6,770 nt of DNA from an uncultured Holophagaceae bacterium (GCA_903876615.1 CAIRAS010000307.1:1-6770); one strand, 5' to 3'; shown: positions 1 to 5,450, numbered from the stretch's first letter. Translations and numbers: made by a program. Notes: a model not told the origin generated them from the sequence alone.

Positions 1-378
1 CGGTTGGCCATGTTGTCCAACACCCAGACCTTTGGCCTGGAGCTGCTGGACCGGCTGGGCATCCCGGAGCGCATCCGCACCCGCCTGCTGAGTGCCGAGA
101 TCGGAGCCCTCAAGCCCGAACCTGCCGCCTACGAGGAGGTCCAGCGGCGGCTGGGGGTCTTCCCCGGCAATCTGGTGATGGTGGGGGACAGCTGGACCGA
201 TGATGTGCTGGGTCCCGTAGAAGCGGGCTGGACGGGTGTCTGGGTGAACCGCGAGAAGGCCCCAAGGCCGCCCCACGATCCCGACGCGCCCATCTACGAG
301 CTCCGCAGCCTGGACCACCTGCCTGAGCTGATCCGGAGCCTGCAGGAAGGGCAGCGCTGCCCGACGTGTCTGGGTTAG
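1..378 (+). CDS. HAD-family hydrolase, C-terminal part (gene begins before the window)
   Basis: This is the last 125 residues of a haloacid-dehalogenase-superfamily hydrolase. The frame is open from the first base, so the real start and the N-terminal nucleophile motif (DxD) lie outside the window. What is visible is the second half of the Rossmann core. Motif II is LSNT near the left edge, the motif III lysine is in ALKPEPAAYEEV, and motif IV is VGDSWTDDVLG, whose acidic residues help bind Mg2+ in the family. The GxxGVWVNR-like stretch after motif IV (GWTGVWVNRE) is typical of phosphoglycolate-phosphatase-like and YjjG-like HADs. The substrate is probably a small phosphorylated metabolite, but it cannot be told from this part. 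The protein ends in an unusual CPTCLG tail whose two cysteines could bind metal; that is only a guess. It converges with the toxin gene that ends at 413, leaving 34 bases between the stops with no obvious terminator hairpin. Confidence 0.85.
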   Translation, partial: RLAMLSNTQTFGLELLDRLGIPERIRTRLLSAEIGALKPEPAAYEEVQRRLGVFPGNLVMVGDSWTDDVLGPVEAGWTGVWVNREKAPRPPHDPDAPIYELRSLDHLPELIRSLQEGQRCPTCLG

Positions 379-412
379 GGCTTCTCTGGGGATAGTGTCA
401 GGGCCGGGTTCG

Positions 413-721
413 TCAGAGCTCCAATCCTTCGACATGGAACTCCTGTTCCGCCCGCATTGCGAATAGAACCCAGAGGGTCTTGCCATCCACCCGGTAGAAG
501 ATCCGGACACAGGGAGGCACCACCACCTCCCGCTCGGGACGCTCTGGAGCCTCGGGAATGCGCCTTCCCGAAGCAGGGAAGACCGCCACCCGCTCCAGGG
601 CGGCCGTGATGGCCCCTGAAAGCTTGTCGGCCGCTTCGGGATTGTCCTGGGCGATGAAGCCCAGAAGCTCATCCAGTCGCCGCGATGCGGTTTGGGTGAG
701 GCGAAGCTTCAACGCCGCCAT
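413..721 (-). CDS. Type II toxin, RelE/ParE superfamily
   Basis: A 102-residue protein with the length and layout of RelE/ParE toxins. An N-terminal helical hairpin carries the family pattern 'RRLDELLGFIAQDNPEAA', followed by a second helix and 'FPASGRRIPE'. A beta-sheet core follows, with 'VVVPPCVRIFYRVDGKTLWVLFAMRAEQEF'. The P..GR turn and the RIFYRV strand are characteristic. RelE members cut mRNA in the ribosome and ParE members inhibit gyrase. The sequence alone does not decide between them, although the NPEAA helix and the lack of an obvious RelE-type basic/Tyr catalytic end lean towards ParE. The start at 721 overlaps the antitoxin stop by 13 bases, so the two are translationally coupled in the order antitoxin then toxin. 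It probably acts in the cytoplasm and is neutralised by the product of 709-972. Confidence 0.85.
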   Translation of the reverse strand: MAALKLRLTQTASRRLDELLGFIAQDNPEAADKLSGAITAALERVAVFPASGRRIPEAPERPEREVVVPPCVRIFYRVDGKTLWVLFAMRAEQEFHVEGLEL

Positions 722-972
722 TTGCCCAGCCCAGCCTTTGCCTCTTCCCAGCTAAGGGTTCGCCCTTCCGCAATGTCCCGCTCGCCTTCTGCAATTCCCT
801 GCAGGATCTCGAATCGCCGCGTTATGGCCTCATAGCTCGCGACATCCAGAAGGACGGCCGCAGCCCGTCCATGCTCGGTGATGATGACTGGGGAGCGATC
901 CTGGCGCAGGGCATCCAAAACCTTTCCACCATTGCGTTTCAAGTCTGTGATGGGAACCAGGCGTGGGATCAT
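709..972 (-). CDS. Type II antitoxin, Phd/YefM family
   Basis: An 87-residue antitoxin. Residues 5-50 follow the Phd/YefM N-terminal DNA-binding fold: 'VPITDLKRNGGKVLDAL', then 'PVIITEHGRAAAVLLDVASYEA'. The charged C-terminal part (residues 53-87, ending EEAKAGLGKWRR) should be the flexible segment that wraps the toxin. I start it at 972 because AGAGG lies 7-8 bases upstream there. An in-frame ATG at 1014 would add 14 residues outside the family fold, has no comparable ribosome binding site, and would overlap the likely promoter repeats. Family members repress their own operon with the toxin as co-repressor. The tandem TTTGCACC repeat at 996-1015 and the dyads at 1034-1076 are candidate operators. 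It is the first gene of a two-gene operon with the toxin at 413-721. Confidence 0.88.
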   Translation of the reverse strand: MIPRLVPITDLKRNGGKVLDALRQDRSPVIITEHGRAAAVLLDVASYEAITRRFEILQGIAEGERDIAEGRTLSWEEAKAGLGKWRR

Positions 973-990
973 GGGTACACCTCTTGGCCC

Positions 991-1021
991 TAAAGTTTGC
1001 ACCCTTTTTTGCACCTTTCAA
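991..1021 (-). promoter_or_regulatory. Candidate promoter/operator of the phd-parE-like operon with tandem 8-bp repeat
   Basis: Read on the minus strand, a TTGAAA -35-like hexamer (1016-1021) is followed by two exact direct copies of GGTGCAAA (1008-1015 and 996-1003), 12 bases apart in phase. They fill the spacer towards a weak -10 (AAACTT/ACTTTA, about 991-998). The antitoxin start at 972 is about 20 bases further on. Repeats between -35 and -10 fit an autoregulated toxin-antitoxin promoter. The -10 is poor, so the promoter call is tentative; the repeat itself is certain. Confidence 0.4.
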
Positions 1022-1033
1022 GATCTCTATCTG

Positions 1034-1076
1034 ACCTGACAACGAATCAGGTTGCCATCCTGAGCCGAGCTCAGGA
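1034..1076. repeat. Two tandem dyads, CCTGA-N7-TCAGG
   Basis: Two inverted repeats of identical design lie side by side. ACCTGA-7 nt-TCAGGT covers 1034-1052, and TCCTGAGC-CGA-GCTCAGGA covers 1058-1076. The shared half-site is CCTGA/TCAGG with a 7-base gap. The centres are 24 bp apart, just over two helical turns. They are upstream of the toxin-antitoxin -35 and outside the predicted TnpB element, and neither has a trailing T-run, so they look more like paired binding sites for a dimeric regulator than terminators. Confidence 0.5.
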
Positions 1077-1104
1077 CTTCGATCATCTTTAGCGGGTTCA
1101 CGGA

Positions 1105-1132
1105 CTCCTTCCAACCCACGGATTGGTGGGAG
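1105..1132. repeat. Left subterminal hairpin of the TnpB element
   Basis: CTCC (1105-1108) pairs with GGAG (1129-1132) and CCAA (1111-1114) pairs with TTGG (1123-1126). A 2x2 internal loop (TT/TG) separates the two stems, and the apical loop has 8 bases. It shares CCTTCCAA and TTGGTGGG exactly with the right-end hairpin at 2525-2557, which is why I assign it to the element. Confidence 0.55.
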
Positions 1133-1156
1133 GGCCGAAGGCTGGACCCGTGCTTT

Positions 1157-1191
1157 ATTGCGCAATCGAATAACGAATAATTAGCGAATAA
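1157..1191. repeat. AT-rich block: palindrome ATTGCGCAAT and three CGAATAA repeats
   Basis: A perfect 10-bp palindrome (1157-1166) is followed by CGAATAA at 1167-1173, 1174-1180 and 1185-1191. This short AT-rich patch in GC-rich DNA lies between the left hairpin and tnpB, and is probably the tnpB promoter region. AAGGTGG (1190-1196) right after it is the likely ribosome binding site, 11 bases before the ATG at 1208. No clean -35/-10 pair is visible. Confidence 0.5.
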
Positions 1192-1207
1192 GGTGGTATC
1201 CTAGATC

Positions 1208-2515
1208 ATGGCGCGCAGGGTGCTCAAAAAGCGGAAGCAGGAGTCGGTGGAGCCTAAGCTCCCGACGCGCCGCATCACCTTCCGCATCTACCCGATACCG
1301 GGCCAGGAGGCCATCCTGGTCGAGTGGCTCGGGCTGCACTGCGAGCTCTATAACGCGGCCATCCAGGAGCGCCGGGATGCCTGGAAGCGGTGCGGTATTG
1401 GCGTGAACTATGTCGCCCAGGCGAACCAACTCCCCGAGATCAAGGCCCTCCGGCCTGAACTGCTGGTCATGGGCGCCCACGCCCTCCAGGCCACGCTCCG
1501 GCGGGCGGACCTGGCGTTCCAGCACTACTTCGACCGGGTGAAGGCCAAAAAGGACGGCAGCCGCCGTAAGGTCGGCTATCCGCGGTTCAAGGCCAGGGCC
1601 CGGTTCAAGGGCTGGACCTACCCGGACCACGACAACTGGAAGCTGCTCCAGGCCACGCCAGGGAAGCATGGCTTCCTGGACATCAAGCACCTGGGCAAGC
1701 TCCGGATCCGGGGCAAGGCCCGAACCTGGGGCAAGGACTCCACCCTCACCATCACCCGGAAGGGGGACGAGTGGTTCGCCAGCGTCACCGTGGCCTGTCA
1801 GCCGGTGCGGGAGTGCGGGACAGAGGCCCTCGCCTTTGACTGGGGCCTGGAGAACTTCATCACCCTCTCCACGGGGGAGAAGGTGGCGAGCCCGAGGTTC
1901 CTGAAGGCGGCCGAGGACCGGCTGAAGAAGGCCCAGCGGGACCTGTCCCGCAAGTTTGGGCCGGACAAGCGCCATCGGAGCCGCAAACCCTCCAAGGGCT
2001 GGCTGAAGGCCCAGGAGGTGCTCCGCAAGCGCCACCAGGATGTCCAGAACCAGCGGGAGAACTTCCACCACCAGGAGTCCGCGACGTTGATCAAACGGGC
2101 GGCCCTGCTGGTGACGGAGACCTTGGGCATCCAGGGGATGACGGCCTCTGCGAAGGGGTCCGTCGAGAAGCCTGGCAAGAACGTGAAGCAGAAGGCGGGA
2201 CTGAACCGGGCCATCCTGGACTCGGCCCCGGGCGGGTTCCTTGCGAAGTGTGCATACAAGGCGGAAGAGGCCAGGTGCATGGACGTGAGGATCGAACCGA
2301 GGAAGTGGAAGCCCAGTCAGACCTGTCCAGGCTGCGGAAGGCAGATGAAGAAGTCGCTCAAAGAGCGGGTTCATCTCTGTCCCGAGTGCGGCCTCCAGGC
2401 CGGACGGGACCACGCCGCGGCCCTCGTCATGTTGAATGTCGCCCTAACGGGCAAGCCCTGGGAATCCGGGCTGCGTGGAGCCGACCTCCTGCCTCCGGGC
2501 AGGGGGGCGGCGTAG
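1208..2515 (+). CDS. tnpB: TnpB, RNA-guided DNA endonuclease of an IS200/IS605-type element
   Basis: A full-length TnpB of 435 residues, slightly long for the family, which is usually near 400. The N-terminal part (about 20-200) is the wedge/REC region, opening with the typical 'TFRIYPIPGQEAIL...CELYNAAIQERR'. The RuvC nuclease motifs are all present: D211 in AFDWGLENF (RuvC-I), E304 in LLVTETLGIQGM (RuvC-II) and D401 in AGRDHAAALVMLN (RuvC-III). The zinc finger is CPGC (373-376) with CPEC (391-394), and the linker 'LNRAILDSAPGGFL' is family-typical. An intact D-E-D set predicts an active nuclease rather than a repurposed repressor. In the family, TnpB uses a guide RNA made from the 3' end of its gene and the transposon right end to cut the empty donor site, which helps keep the element. 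It reads away from the toxin-antitoxin operon and converges on the ribonuclease gene. The gene is GC-rich like its surroundings, so it is not a very recent arrival from an AT-rich host. Confidence 0.93.
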   Translation: MARRVLKKRKQESVEPKLPTRRITFRIYPIPGQEAILVEWLGLHCELYNAAIQERRDAWKRCGIGVNYVAQANQLPEIKALRPELLVMGAHALQATLRRADLAFQHYFDRVKAKKDGSRRKVGYPRFKARARFKGWTYPDHDNWKLLQATPGKHGFLDIKHLGKLRIRGKARTWGKDSTLTITRKGDEWFASVTVACQPVRECGTEALAFDWGLENFITLSTGEKVASPRFLKAAEDRLKKAQRDLSRKFGPDKRHRSRKPSKGWLKAQEVLRKRHQDVQNQRENFHHQESATLIKRAALLVTETLGIQGMTASAKGSVEKPGKNVKQKAGLNRAILDSAPGGFLAKCAYKAEEARCMDVRIEPRKWKPSQTCPGCGRQMKKSLKERVHLCPECGLQAGRDHAAALVMLNVALTGKPWESGLRGADLLPPGRGAA

Positions 2516-2584
2516 AAACGCGAAACCCCTTCCAAGCCGTCTCGGTTTGGTGGGGGTAGTTCATAGGGCAGGAGGTCTGCCTAG
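2480..2584 (+). ncRNA. Predicted omega (guide) RNA of TnpB, with guide at about 2565-2584
   Basis: Two strong hairpins occupy the tnpB 3' end and the element's right end. Hairpin 1 (2485-2506) is a 9-bp stem with one G-U pair and a TCCG loop, lying inside the last codons of tnpB. Hairpin 2 (2525-2557) is an 8-bp stem with one G-U pair and a TCT loop, extended by five more pairs across a 2x2 internal loop. In known TnpB systems the omega RNA scaffold comes from exactly this place and its 3' portion is the host DNA next to the right end. The guide would then start near 2565. The exact 5' end and the element boundary are inferred, not seen. Confidence 0.45.
2525..2557. repeat. Right subterminal hairpin of the TnpB element
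   Basis: CCAAGCCG (2532-2539) pairs with CGGTTTGG (2543-2550) around a TCT loop, and ACCCC (2525-2529) pairs with GGGGT (2553-2557) across TT/TG. It is followed by AGTTCAT (2558-2564), taken as the right edge. In DNA it would be the TnpA recognition hairpin; in RNA it would be part of the omega RNA scaffold. Confidence 0.6.
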
Positions 2585-2637
2585 TGGGTCGGGCGCTTTG
2601 GCTCAGTGGGGACCCGCGCTAGCCTTGCCCAGGAGAG

Positions 2638-4167
2638 TCAGGCGCTGGCGCTGTTCTGTCCGGCCATCTGGATGTCGAGGACGACGCTGTGGCGGGGGTT
2701 GTCGGCGCGCTCGATCCACTGGACGCGGGCGCCCAGGAGGCGGGTCAGCTGGATGAGGCCTTCTCGGGCTTCCTGGTTGAGGGAGCTGGACAGCTCCGGA
2801 TGCAGGGTCAGGCGCACCTCGGCGCCCCGGAGGCGCTCGCCCAGGCGCACCAGCTCGCGGTAGGCCTTGAGCAGGGCGGTCTCGGAGTTCTGGGTGCGGC
2901 CGGCGCCGTTGCAGGTGGGGCAGGGCTGGGTCAGCTGCCGCTCCAGGGAGGGGCCAGTGCGCTTGCGGGTGAGCTCCACCAGACCGAACTCGGAGATACC
3001 ACCGGCCCGGGCGTGGTTGCGGTCGCGCTTGAGCTCTTCCTGGAACCGGGTCAGCACCTCGTCGCGGTGGGCGGCGTCCACCATGTCGATGAAGTCGATG
3101 ACGACGATGCCGCCGAGGTTGCGCAGGCGCAGCTGGCGCACGATCTCGGGGATGGCCTCCAGGTTGGTGAGGTAGACGGTCTCCTCGAGATCCTTCTTGC
3201 CCACGAACTTGCCCGTGTTCACGTCGACGCTGACCAGGGCCTCGGTCTGGTTGAGCACGATGGAGCCACCGTGCCGGAGAAACACCTTGGGCTGGCGGGC
3301 CGAGTCGATCTCGGCCTCGATGCCGAAGGCCTCAAAGATGGGCAGGTCCGAGGTGAAGTGCTTCACCCGGTTGGCCCACTCGGGATGCAGCTTCTCCACG
3401 AAGGACAGGACGTCCCGGTGGGCGTCGGCGTCATCCACCCAGAAGGTGGAGACCTCTTCACGGAAGAGGTCGCGCAGCACCTTCTGAAGCAGGCGCAGGT
3501 CCTGCCAGACCAGGCCCGGAGCGGGGACGGTCGCGGCCTTGGCCTGGATCTCCTGCCACATCTGGCGTAGGAAGGCCACGTCGCCGACCAGGTCCTCGTC
3601 CTTCTCGCCGATGGCGGCGGTGCGGACGATGAAGCCCTCGCCGGGCTGGGCATGGCTGCGGATCAGGTCGCGCAGCCGGTCCCGCTCGGCAGGGTCCGTG
3701 ATCTTGCGGGAGATGCCGATGTGCTCGATGCCCGGCATGAGGACCAGGAACCGGCCCGGGAAGCTCAGGTGCCGGGAGAGGCGGGGTCCCTTGGAGCCGA
3801 TGGGATCCTTCACCACTTGGACCAGGGTCTCCTCGCCCTCCTTGAGGGGGGGCAGGGGCGGTGGGGGCGGCGGCAGCTCCTCAGTCGCAGTCTCCTCGCC
3901 GTCTTCCTCGGTGGCCAGGTCGGCGCCCATGCGCTGGGCCACAGGATCGTCCAGGTAGAGGAACCCGTCCTTGACCCCGCCGATGTTGACGAAGGCGCTC
4001 TGCATGCCCGGCAGCAGCTTGGCGACCCGGCCTTTGTAGATATCTCCCACCTGGCTTTTGTTCATCGTCCGTTCGAGGAACAGCTCGCAGAGCTGACCGT
4101 TCTCAAGCAGGGCGATGCGCGTCTCCAGGGGGGTCGAGTTGACCACCAGGGACTTGCGGACTTCCAT
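2638..4167 (-). CDS. rng: Ribonuclease, RNase E/G family (RNase G-like)
   Basis: A 509-residue endoribonuclease close in size to RNase G and lacking the long C-terminal scaffold of RNase E. Domains in order: N-terminal RNase-H-like strand region (1-36), S1 RNA-binding domain starting at QVGDIYKGRVAKLLPG (39-54), the 5'-sensor region (about 150-215), and the DNase I-like catalytic domain. The catalytic aspartates are D315 (SVDVN) and D358 (VIDFIDM), spaced 43 apart as in E. coli RNase E (D303/D346). The zinc-link CPTCNGAG starts at C416, giving C416/C419 for dimer-tetramer assembly. The family cuts single-stranded AU-rich RNA in rRNA maturation and mRNA decay. Within the S1 domain, residues 82-112 form an acidic then proline-rich insertion with six consecutive prolines (99-104). 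AAAGG about 9 bases upstream of the ATG is the ribosome binding site. It stands alone, converging with the TnpB element and diverging from the AbrB-Doc operon. RNase G is the best name, but single-copy RNase E/G proteins of this size can serve as the cell's only member. Confidence 0.93.
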   Translation of the reverse strand: MEVRKSLVVNSTPLETRIALLENGQLCELFLERTMNKSQVGDIYKGRVAKLLPGMQSAFVNIGGVKDGFLYLDDPVAQRMGADLATEEDGEETATEELPPPPPPLPPLKEGEETLVQVVKDPIGSKGPRLSRHLSFPGRFLVLMPGIEHIGISRKITDPAERDRLRDLIRSHAQPGEGFIVRTAAIGEKDEDLVGDVAFLRQMWQEIQAKAATVPAPGLVWQDLRLLQKVLRDLFREEVSTFWVDDADAHRDVLSFVEKLHPEWANRVKHFTSDLPIFEAFGIEAEIDSARQPKVFLRHGGSIVLNQTEALVSVDVNTGKFVGKKDLEETVYLTNLEAIPEIVRQLRLRNLGGIVVIDFIDMVDAAHRDEVLTRFQEELKRDRNHARAGGISEFGLVELTRKRTGPSLERQLTQPCPTCNGAGRTQNSETALLKAYRELVRLGERLRGAEVRLTLHPELSSSLNQEAREGLIQLTRLLGARVQWIERADNPRHSVVLDIQMAGQNSASA

Positions 4168-4425
4168 AAAACCAACCTTTCAGAACTTTGCGGAGGGACG
4201 CCTTGCCCCAAACGCGGGCCCCAGGGCCGTACCGGGCCGAAGGGTGACTTATTTCTACCATACCCCTTGGATGCCGTGCCACCCGGCAAAGTTTCCGGAA
4301 ATGAGTTCAATTCGATCAGGGGTGGGATGCTGCGCGGCCAAAAGGTCCTCCCGAGGTTTTTCAGGGGGGCCTTCCAGCTTGACAGTCGAGGTCGATGGTA
4401 TAACATTGTTATACGGAGGTTATCC
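4168..4425. other. Intergenic region between divergent rng and AbrB-Doc operon
   Basis: About 258 bases without a coding gene. It must hold the promoters of both divergent units. The right part contains a consensus -35 and the palindrome of the AbrB-Doc operon. On the rng side, a TATGGT hexamer on the minus strand (4257-4262) lies in an AT-richer patch (4246-4264), but no convincing -35 accompanies it. CCTCCCGAGG followed by five T (4347-4361) looks like a terminator, but its loop is too tight to form a good stem. Confidence 0.5.
4379..4420 (+). promoter_or_regulatory. Promoter, palindromic operator and RBS of the AbrB-Doc operon
   Basis: A consensus TTGACA (4379-4384) is followed, after 16 bases, by TAACAT (4401-4406) as a possible -10. 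A perfect inverted repeat GTATAAC-ATT-GTTATAC (4398-4414) covers the -10 and the expected transcription start. GGAGGT (4415-4420) follows directly, five bases before the ATG at 4426. A dimeric AbrB/MazE-type antitoxin bound to the palindrome would block RNA polymerase, which fits the autorepression known for such operons. The palindrome and ribosome binding site are plain in the sequence; the exact -10 is uncertain. Confidence 0.65.
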
Positions 4426-4656
4426 ATGCGTAAGACTTTGAGCCGTCACGGGAACTCCTATGCCCTGGTCCTGGAGCGGAGTCTGATGGAACTCCTCCAC
4501 ATCACGCCTGATACCCCCCTGGAAATTCAGACGGATGGGAAGTCCCTGACCATCACGCCCCAGACCCTGCGCCAGATCACTCCGGATGAGCTGGCCGCGC
4601 ATGCGCTTCTCACCGAAGCCAAGTACGGGCCCGTCTTCGAGGCTCTCAGCAAATGA
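4426..4656 (+). CDS. Type II antitoxin, AbrB/MazE/SpoVT-type DNA-binding protein
   Basis: A 76-residue antitoxin. Residues 1-47 match the swapped-hairpin AbrB/MazE fold: RHGNSYALVLERSLMELLHI, then the 'TPLEIQTDGKSLTITPQTL' strands. The remaining tail (PDELAAHALLTEAKYGPVFEALSK) should bind and cover the toxin. The start at 4426 is set by GGAGGT five bases upstream. The reading frame is open far to the left, but only because it runs antisense through the rng gene, so longer versions are rejected. Its stop overlaps the toxin start as ATGA, so the two are translationally coupled. AbrB-type antitoxins commonly accompany Doc toxins in bacteria, unlike the Phd partner of phage P1 Doc. It probably represses the operon through the palindrome at 4398-4414. 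Confidence 0.85.
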   Translation: MRKTLSRHGNSYALVLERSLMELLHITPDTPLEIQTDGKSLTITPQTLRQITPDELAAHALLTEAKYGPVFEALSK

Positions 4657-5042
4657 GCTCTCTGGTCATCCTGGGGGTCGAGGACATCCTGGCGCTGCAC
4701 CGCCGCCAAATCGCCCGCTGGGGCGGTGCTGAGGGCATCCATGACCTTCCTGCGATCGAGGCCGCTTGTGCTGCCCCTCATCAGGTGCTCCGCTACGAAA
4801 ACGGGGACGTGGTGGACTGTGCTGCGGCCCTGATGTGGCACCTGTGTTCGAACCATGGGTTCCGGGACGGCAACAAGCGGATCGGCACCGTGGCCGGGAT
4901 TGTGATGCTCTCGGTGAACGGCGTGGCCCTGCCCGATGACCCGGGCTTTCAGGCTGCGCTCATCCAGCTGATGATGAGGACCGCCCAGGGTGAGACCAAC
5001 CGGCAGGAGGTCGCTGCGTTTCTTCGCCAGCGGATGCTCTGA
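4653..5042 (+). CDS. doc: Type II toxin, death-on-curing (Doc) family, Fic fold
   Basis: A 129-residue all-helical Fic/Doc protein of usual Doc length. The family motif HxFxDxNKR is present as HGFRDGNKR (residues 68-76), with H68 the expected catalytic base and D72, N74, K75 and R76 the phosphate/metal-binding residues. The 'DLPAIEAACAAP' segment near residue 31-42 and the 'YENGDVVDCAAALMWHL' helix before the motif are typical. Doc of phage P1 phosphorylates elongation factor EF-Tu and stops translation. The K in place of the second Gly of the AMP-transferring Fic motif (HxFxDGNGR) points to the Doc-type activity here too. The start shares ATGA with the antitoxin stop. Its stop is only nine bases from the panD stop on the other strand, so transcripts of the two genes probably overlap at their 3' ends. 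Confidence 0.92.
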   Translation: MSSLVILGVEDILALHRRQIARWGGAEGIHDLPAIEAACAAPHQVLRYENGDVVDCAAALMWHLCSNHGFRDGNKRIGTVAGIVMLSVNGVALPDDPGFQAALIQLMMRTAQGETNRQEVAAFLRQRML

Positions 5043-5051
5043 CGAACGGCC

Positions 5052-5450
5052 TCAGCCCGCGAAGGCGTTCACGCAGAGCGGCGTCCGCTCCTGGGTGCTC
5101 TGCTCGGTGATGCGGTTGCGCTCGTCCACGAAGACCACCTTGGGGGCTACGGTCTCGGCCTCCTCGGGGCTCATCCAGCCGTAGGCGGCGATGATGACCA
5201 GATCGCCCTTCTGGACCAGGTGGGCGGCGGCGCCGTTGATGCCGACCTCGCCCGAGCCCGGCACCCCGGGGATGACATAGGTCGACAGGCGCGACCCGTT
5301 GGTCACGTCGTAGATGTCGATCTTCTCGTTCTCCATGAATCCCGCTGCTTCGATCAGCAACGGATCCAGGGTGATGGAGCCCACATAGTCGAGATCGGCC
5401 CGGGTCACCGTAGCGCGATGGATCTTTCCGAGCAGGAAGTGGCGCAGCAT
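5052..5450 (-). CDS. panD: Aspartate 1-decarboxylase proenzyme
   Basis: A 132-residue PanD of usual length that makes beta-alanine from L-aspartate for pantothenate and coenzyme A synthesis in the cytoplasm. The proenzyme cuts itself between G24 and S25, and S25 becomes the catalytic pyruvoyl group; YVGSIT contains this site. Other residues known to matter in E. coli PanD are at the same numbers: K9, R54 (GSRLSTY), Y58 and N72 in the NGAAAH motif (72-77). The mature alpha chain starts at S25, leaving a short beta chain of 24 residues. GGAGG (5455-5459) lies four bases before the ATG. It stands alone, without panB or panC in view. A helper protein PanZ is not needed in most lineages, and none is visible here. 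Confidence 0.97.
   Translation of the reverse strand: MLRHFLLGKIHRATVTRADLDYVGSITLDPLLIEAAGFMENEKIDIYDVTNGSRLSTYVIPGVPGSGEVGINGAAAHLVQKGDLVIIAAYGWMSPEEAETVAPKVVFVDERNRITEQSTQERTPLCVNAFAG

Larger units (their letters stand above)
1093..2564 (+). mobile_element. TnpB-only IS200/IS605-type element (IS1341-like), ends approximate
   Basis: A single-gene element carrying tnpB but no Y1 transposase tnpA. Both sides have subterminal hairpins with the same framework. The left one (1105-1132) reads CTCC-TT-CCAA-8 nt-TTGG-TG-GGAG. The right one (2525-2557) reads ACCCC-TT-CCAAGCCG-TCT-CGGTTTGG-TG-GGGGT. The blocks CCTTCCAA and TTGGTGGG are identical in both, including the TT/TG internal loop. Related subterminal palindromes at both ends are the hallmark of IS200/IS605 elements, where TnpA recognises them. 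The right end is placed just after TTCAT (2560-2564) by analogy with family ends. The left end is somewhere between about 1080 and 1104, perhaps after TTTAG (1088-1092). There are no terminal inverted repeats or target duplication, as expected for the family. Without tnpA it would have to be mobilised by a transposase elsewhere in the genome, or be immobile. Confidence 0.6.

Noticed and set aside
1181..2413. A 410-codon open frame on the minus strand across tnpB.
   Set aside because: It is exactly antisense to a gene with clear RuvC and zinc-finger motifs. Its Leu/Pro/Gly/Arg-rich product has no recognisable domain and reflects GC-rich third positions.
1208..2515. TnpB as a nuclease-dead transcription regulator (TldR-like), given its place beside a toxin-antitoxin promoter.
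   Set aside because: The D211/E304/D401 residues and the zinc finger are all intact, so an active nuclease is the simpler reading.
2586..2615. GGGTC...GACCC inverted repeat as a terminator for rng.
   Set aside because: The stem is only five pairs, the loop is about 20 bases, and there is no T-run on the minus strand after it.
2689..3570. A 293-codon open frame on the plus strand across rng.
   Set aside because: It is antisense to the RNase catalytic domain, where D315, D358 and the zinc link are encoded. The composition is low-complexity Gly/Leu/Val/Ala, with no ribosome binding site or motif.
3652..4425. Long N-terminal extension of the AbrB-type antitoxin.
   Set aside because: The extension runs antisense through rng. 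The real start at 4426 has GGAGGT at the right distance, and the AbrB fold begins there.
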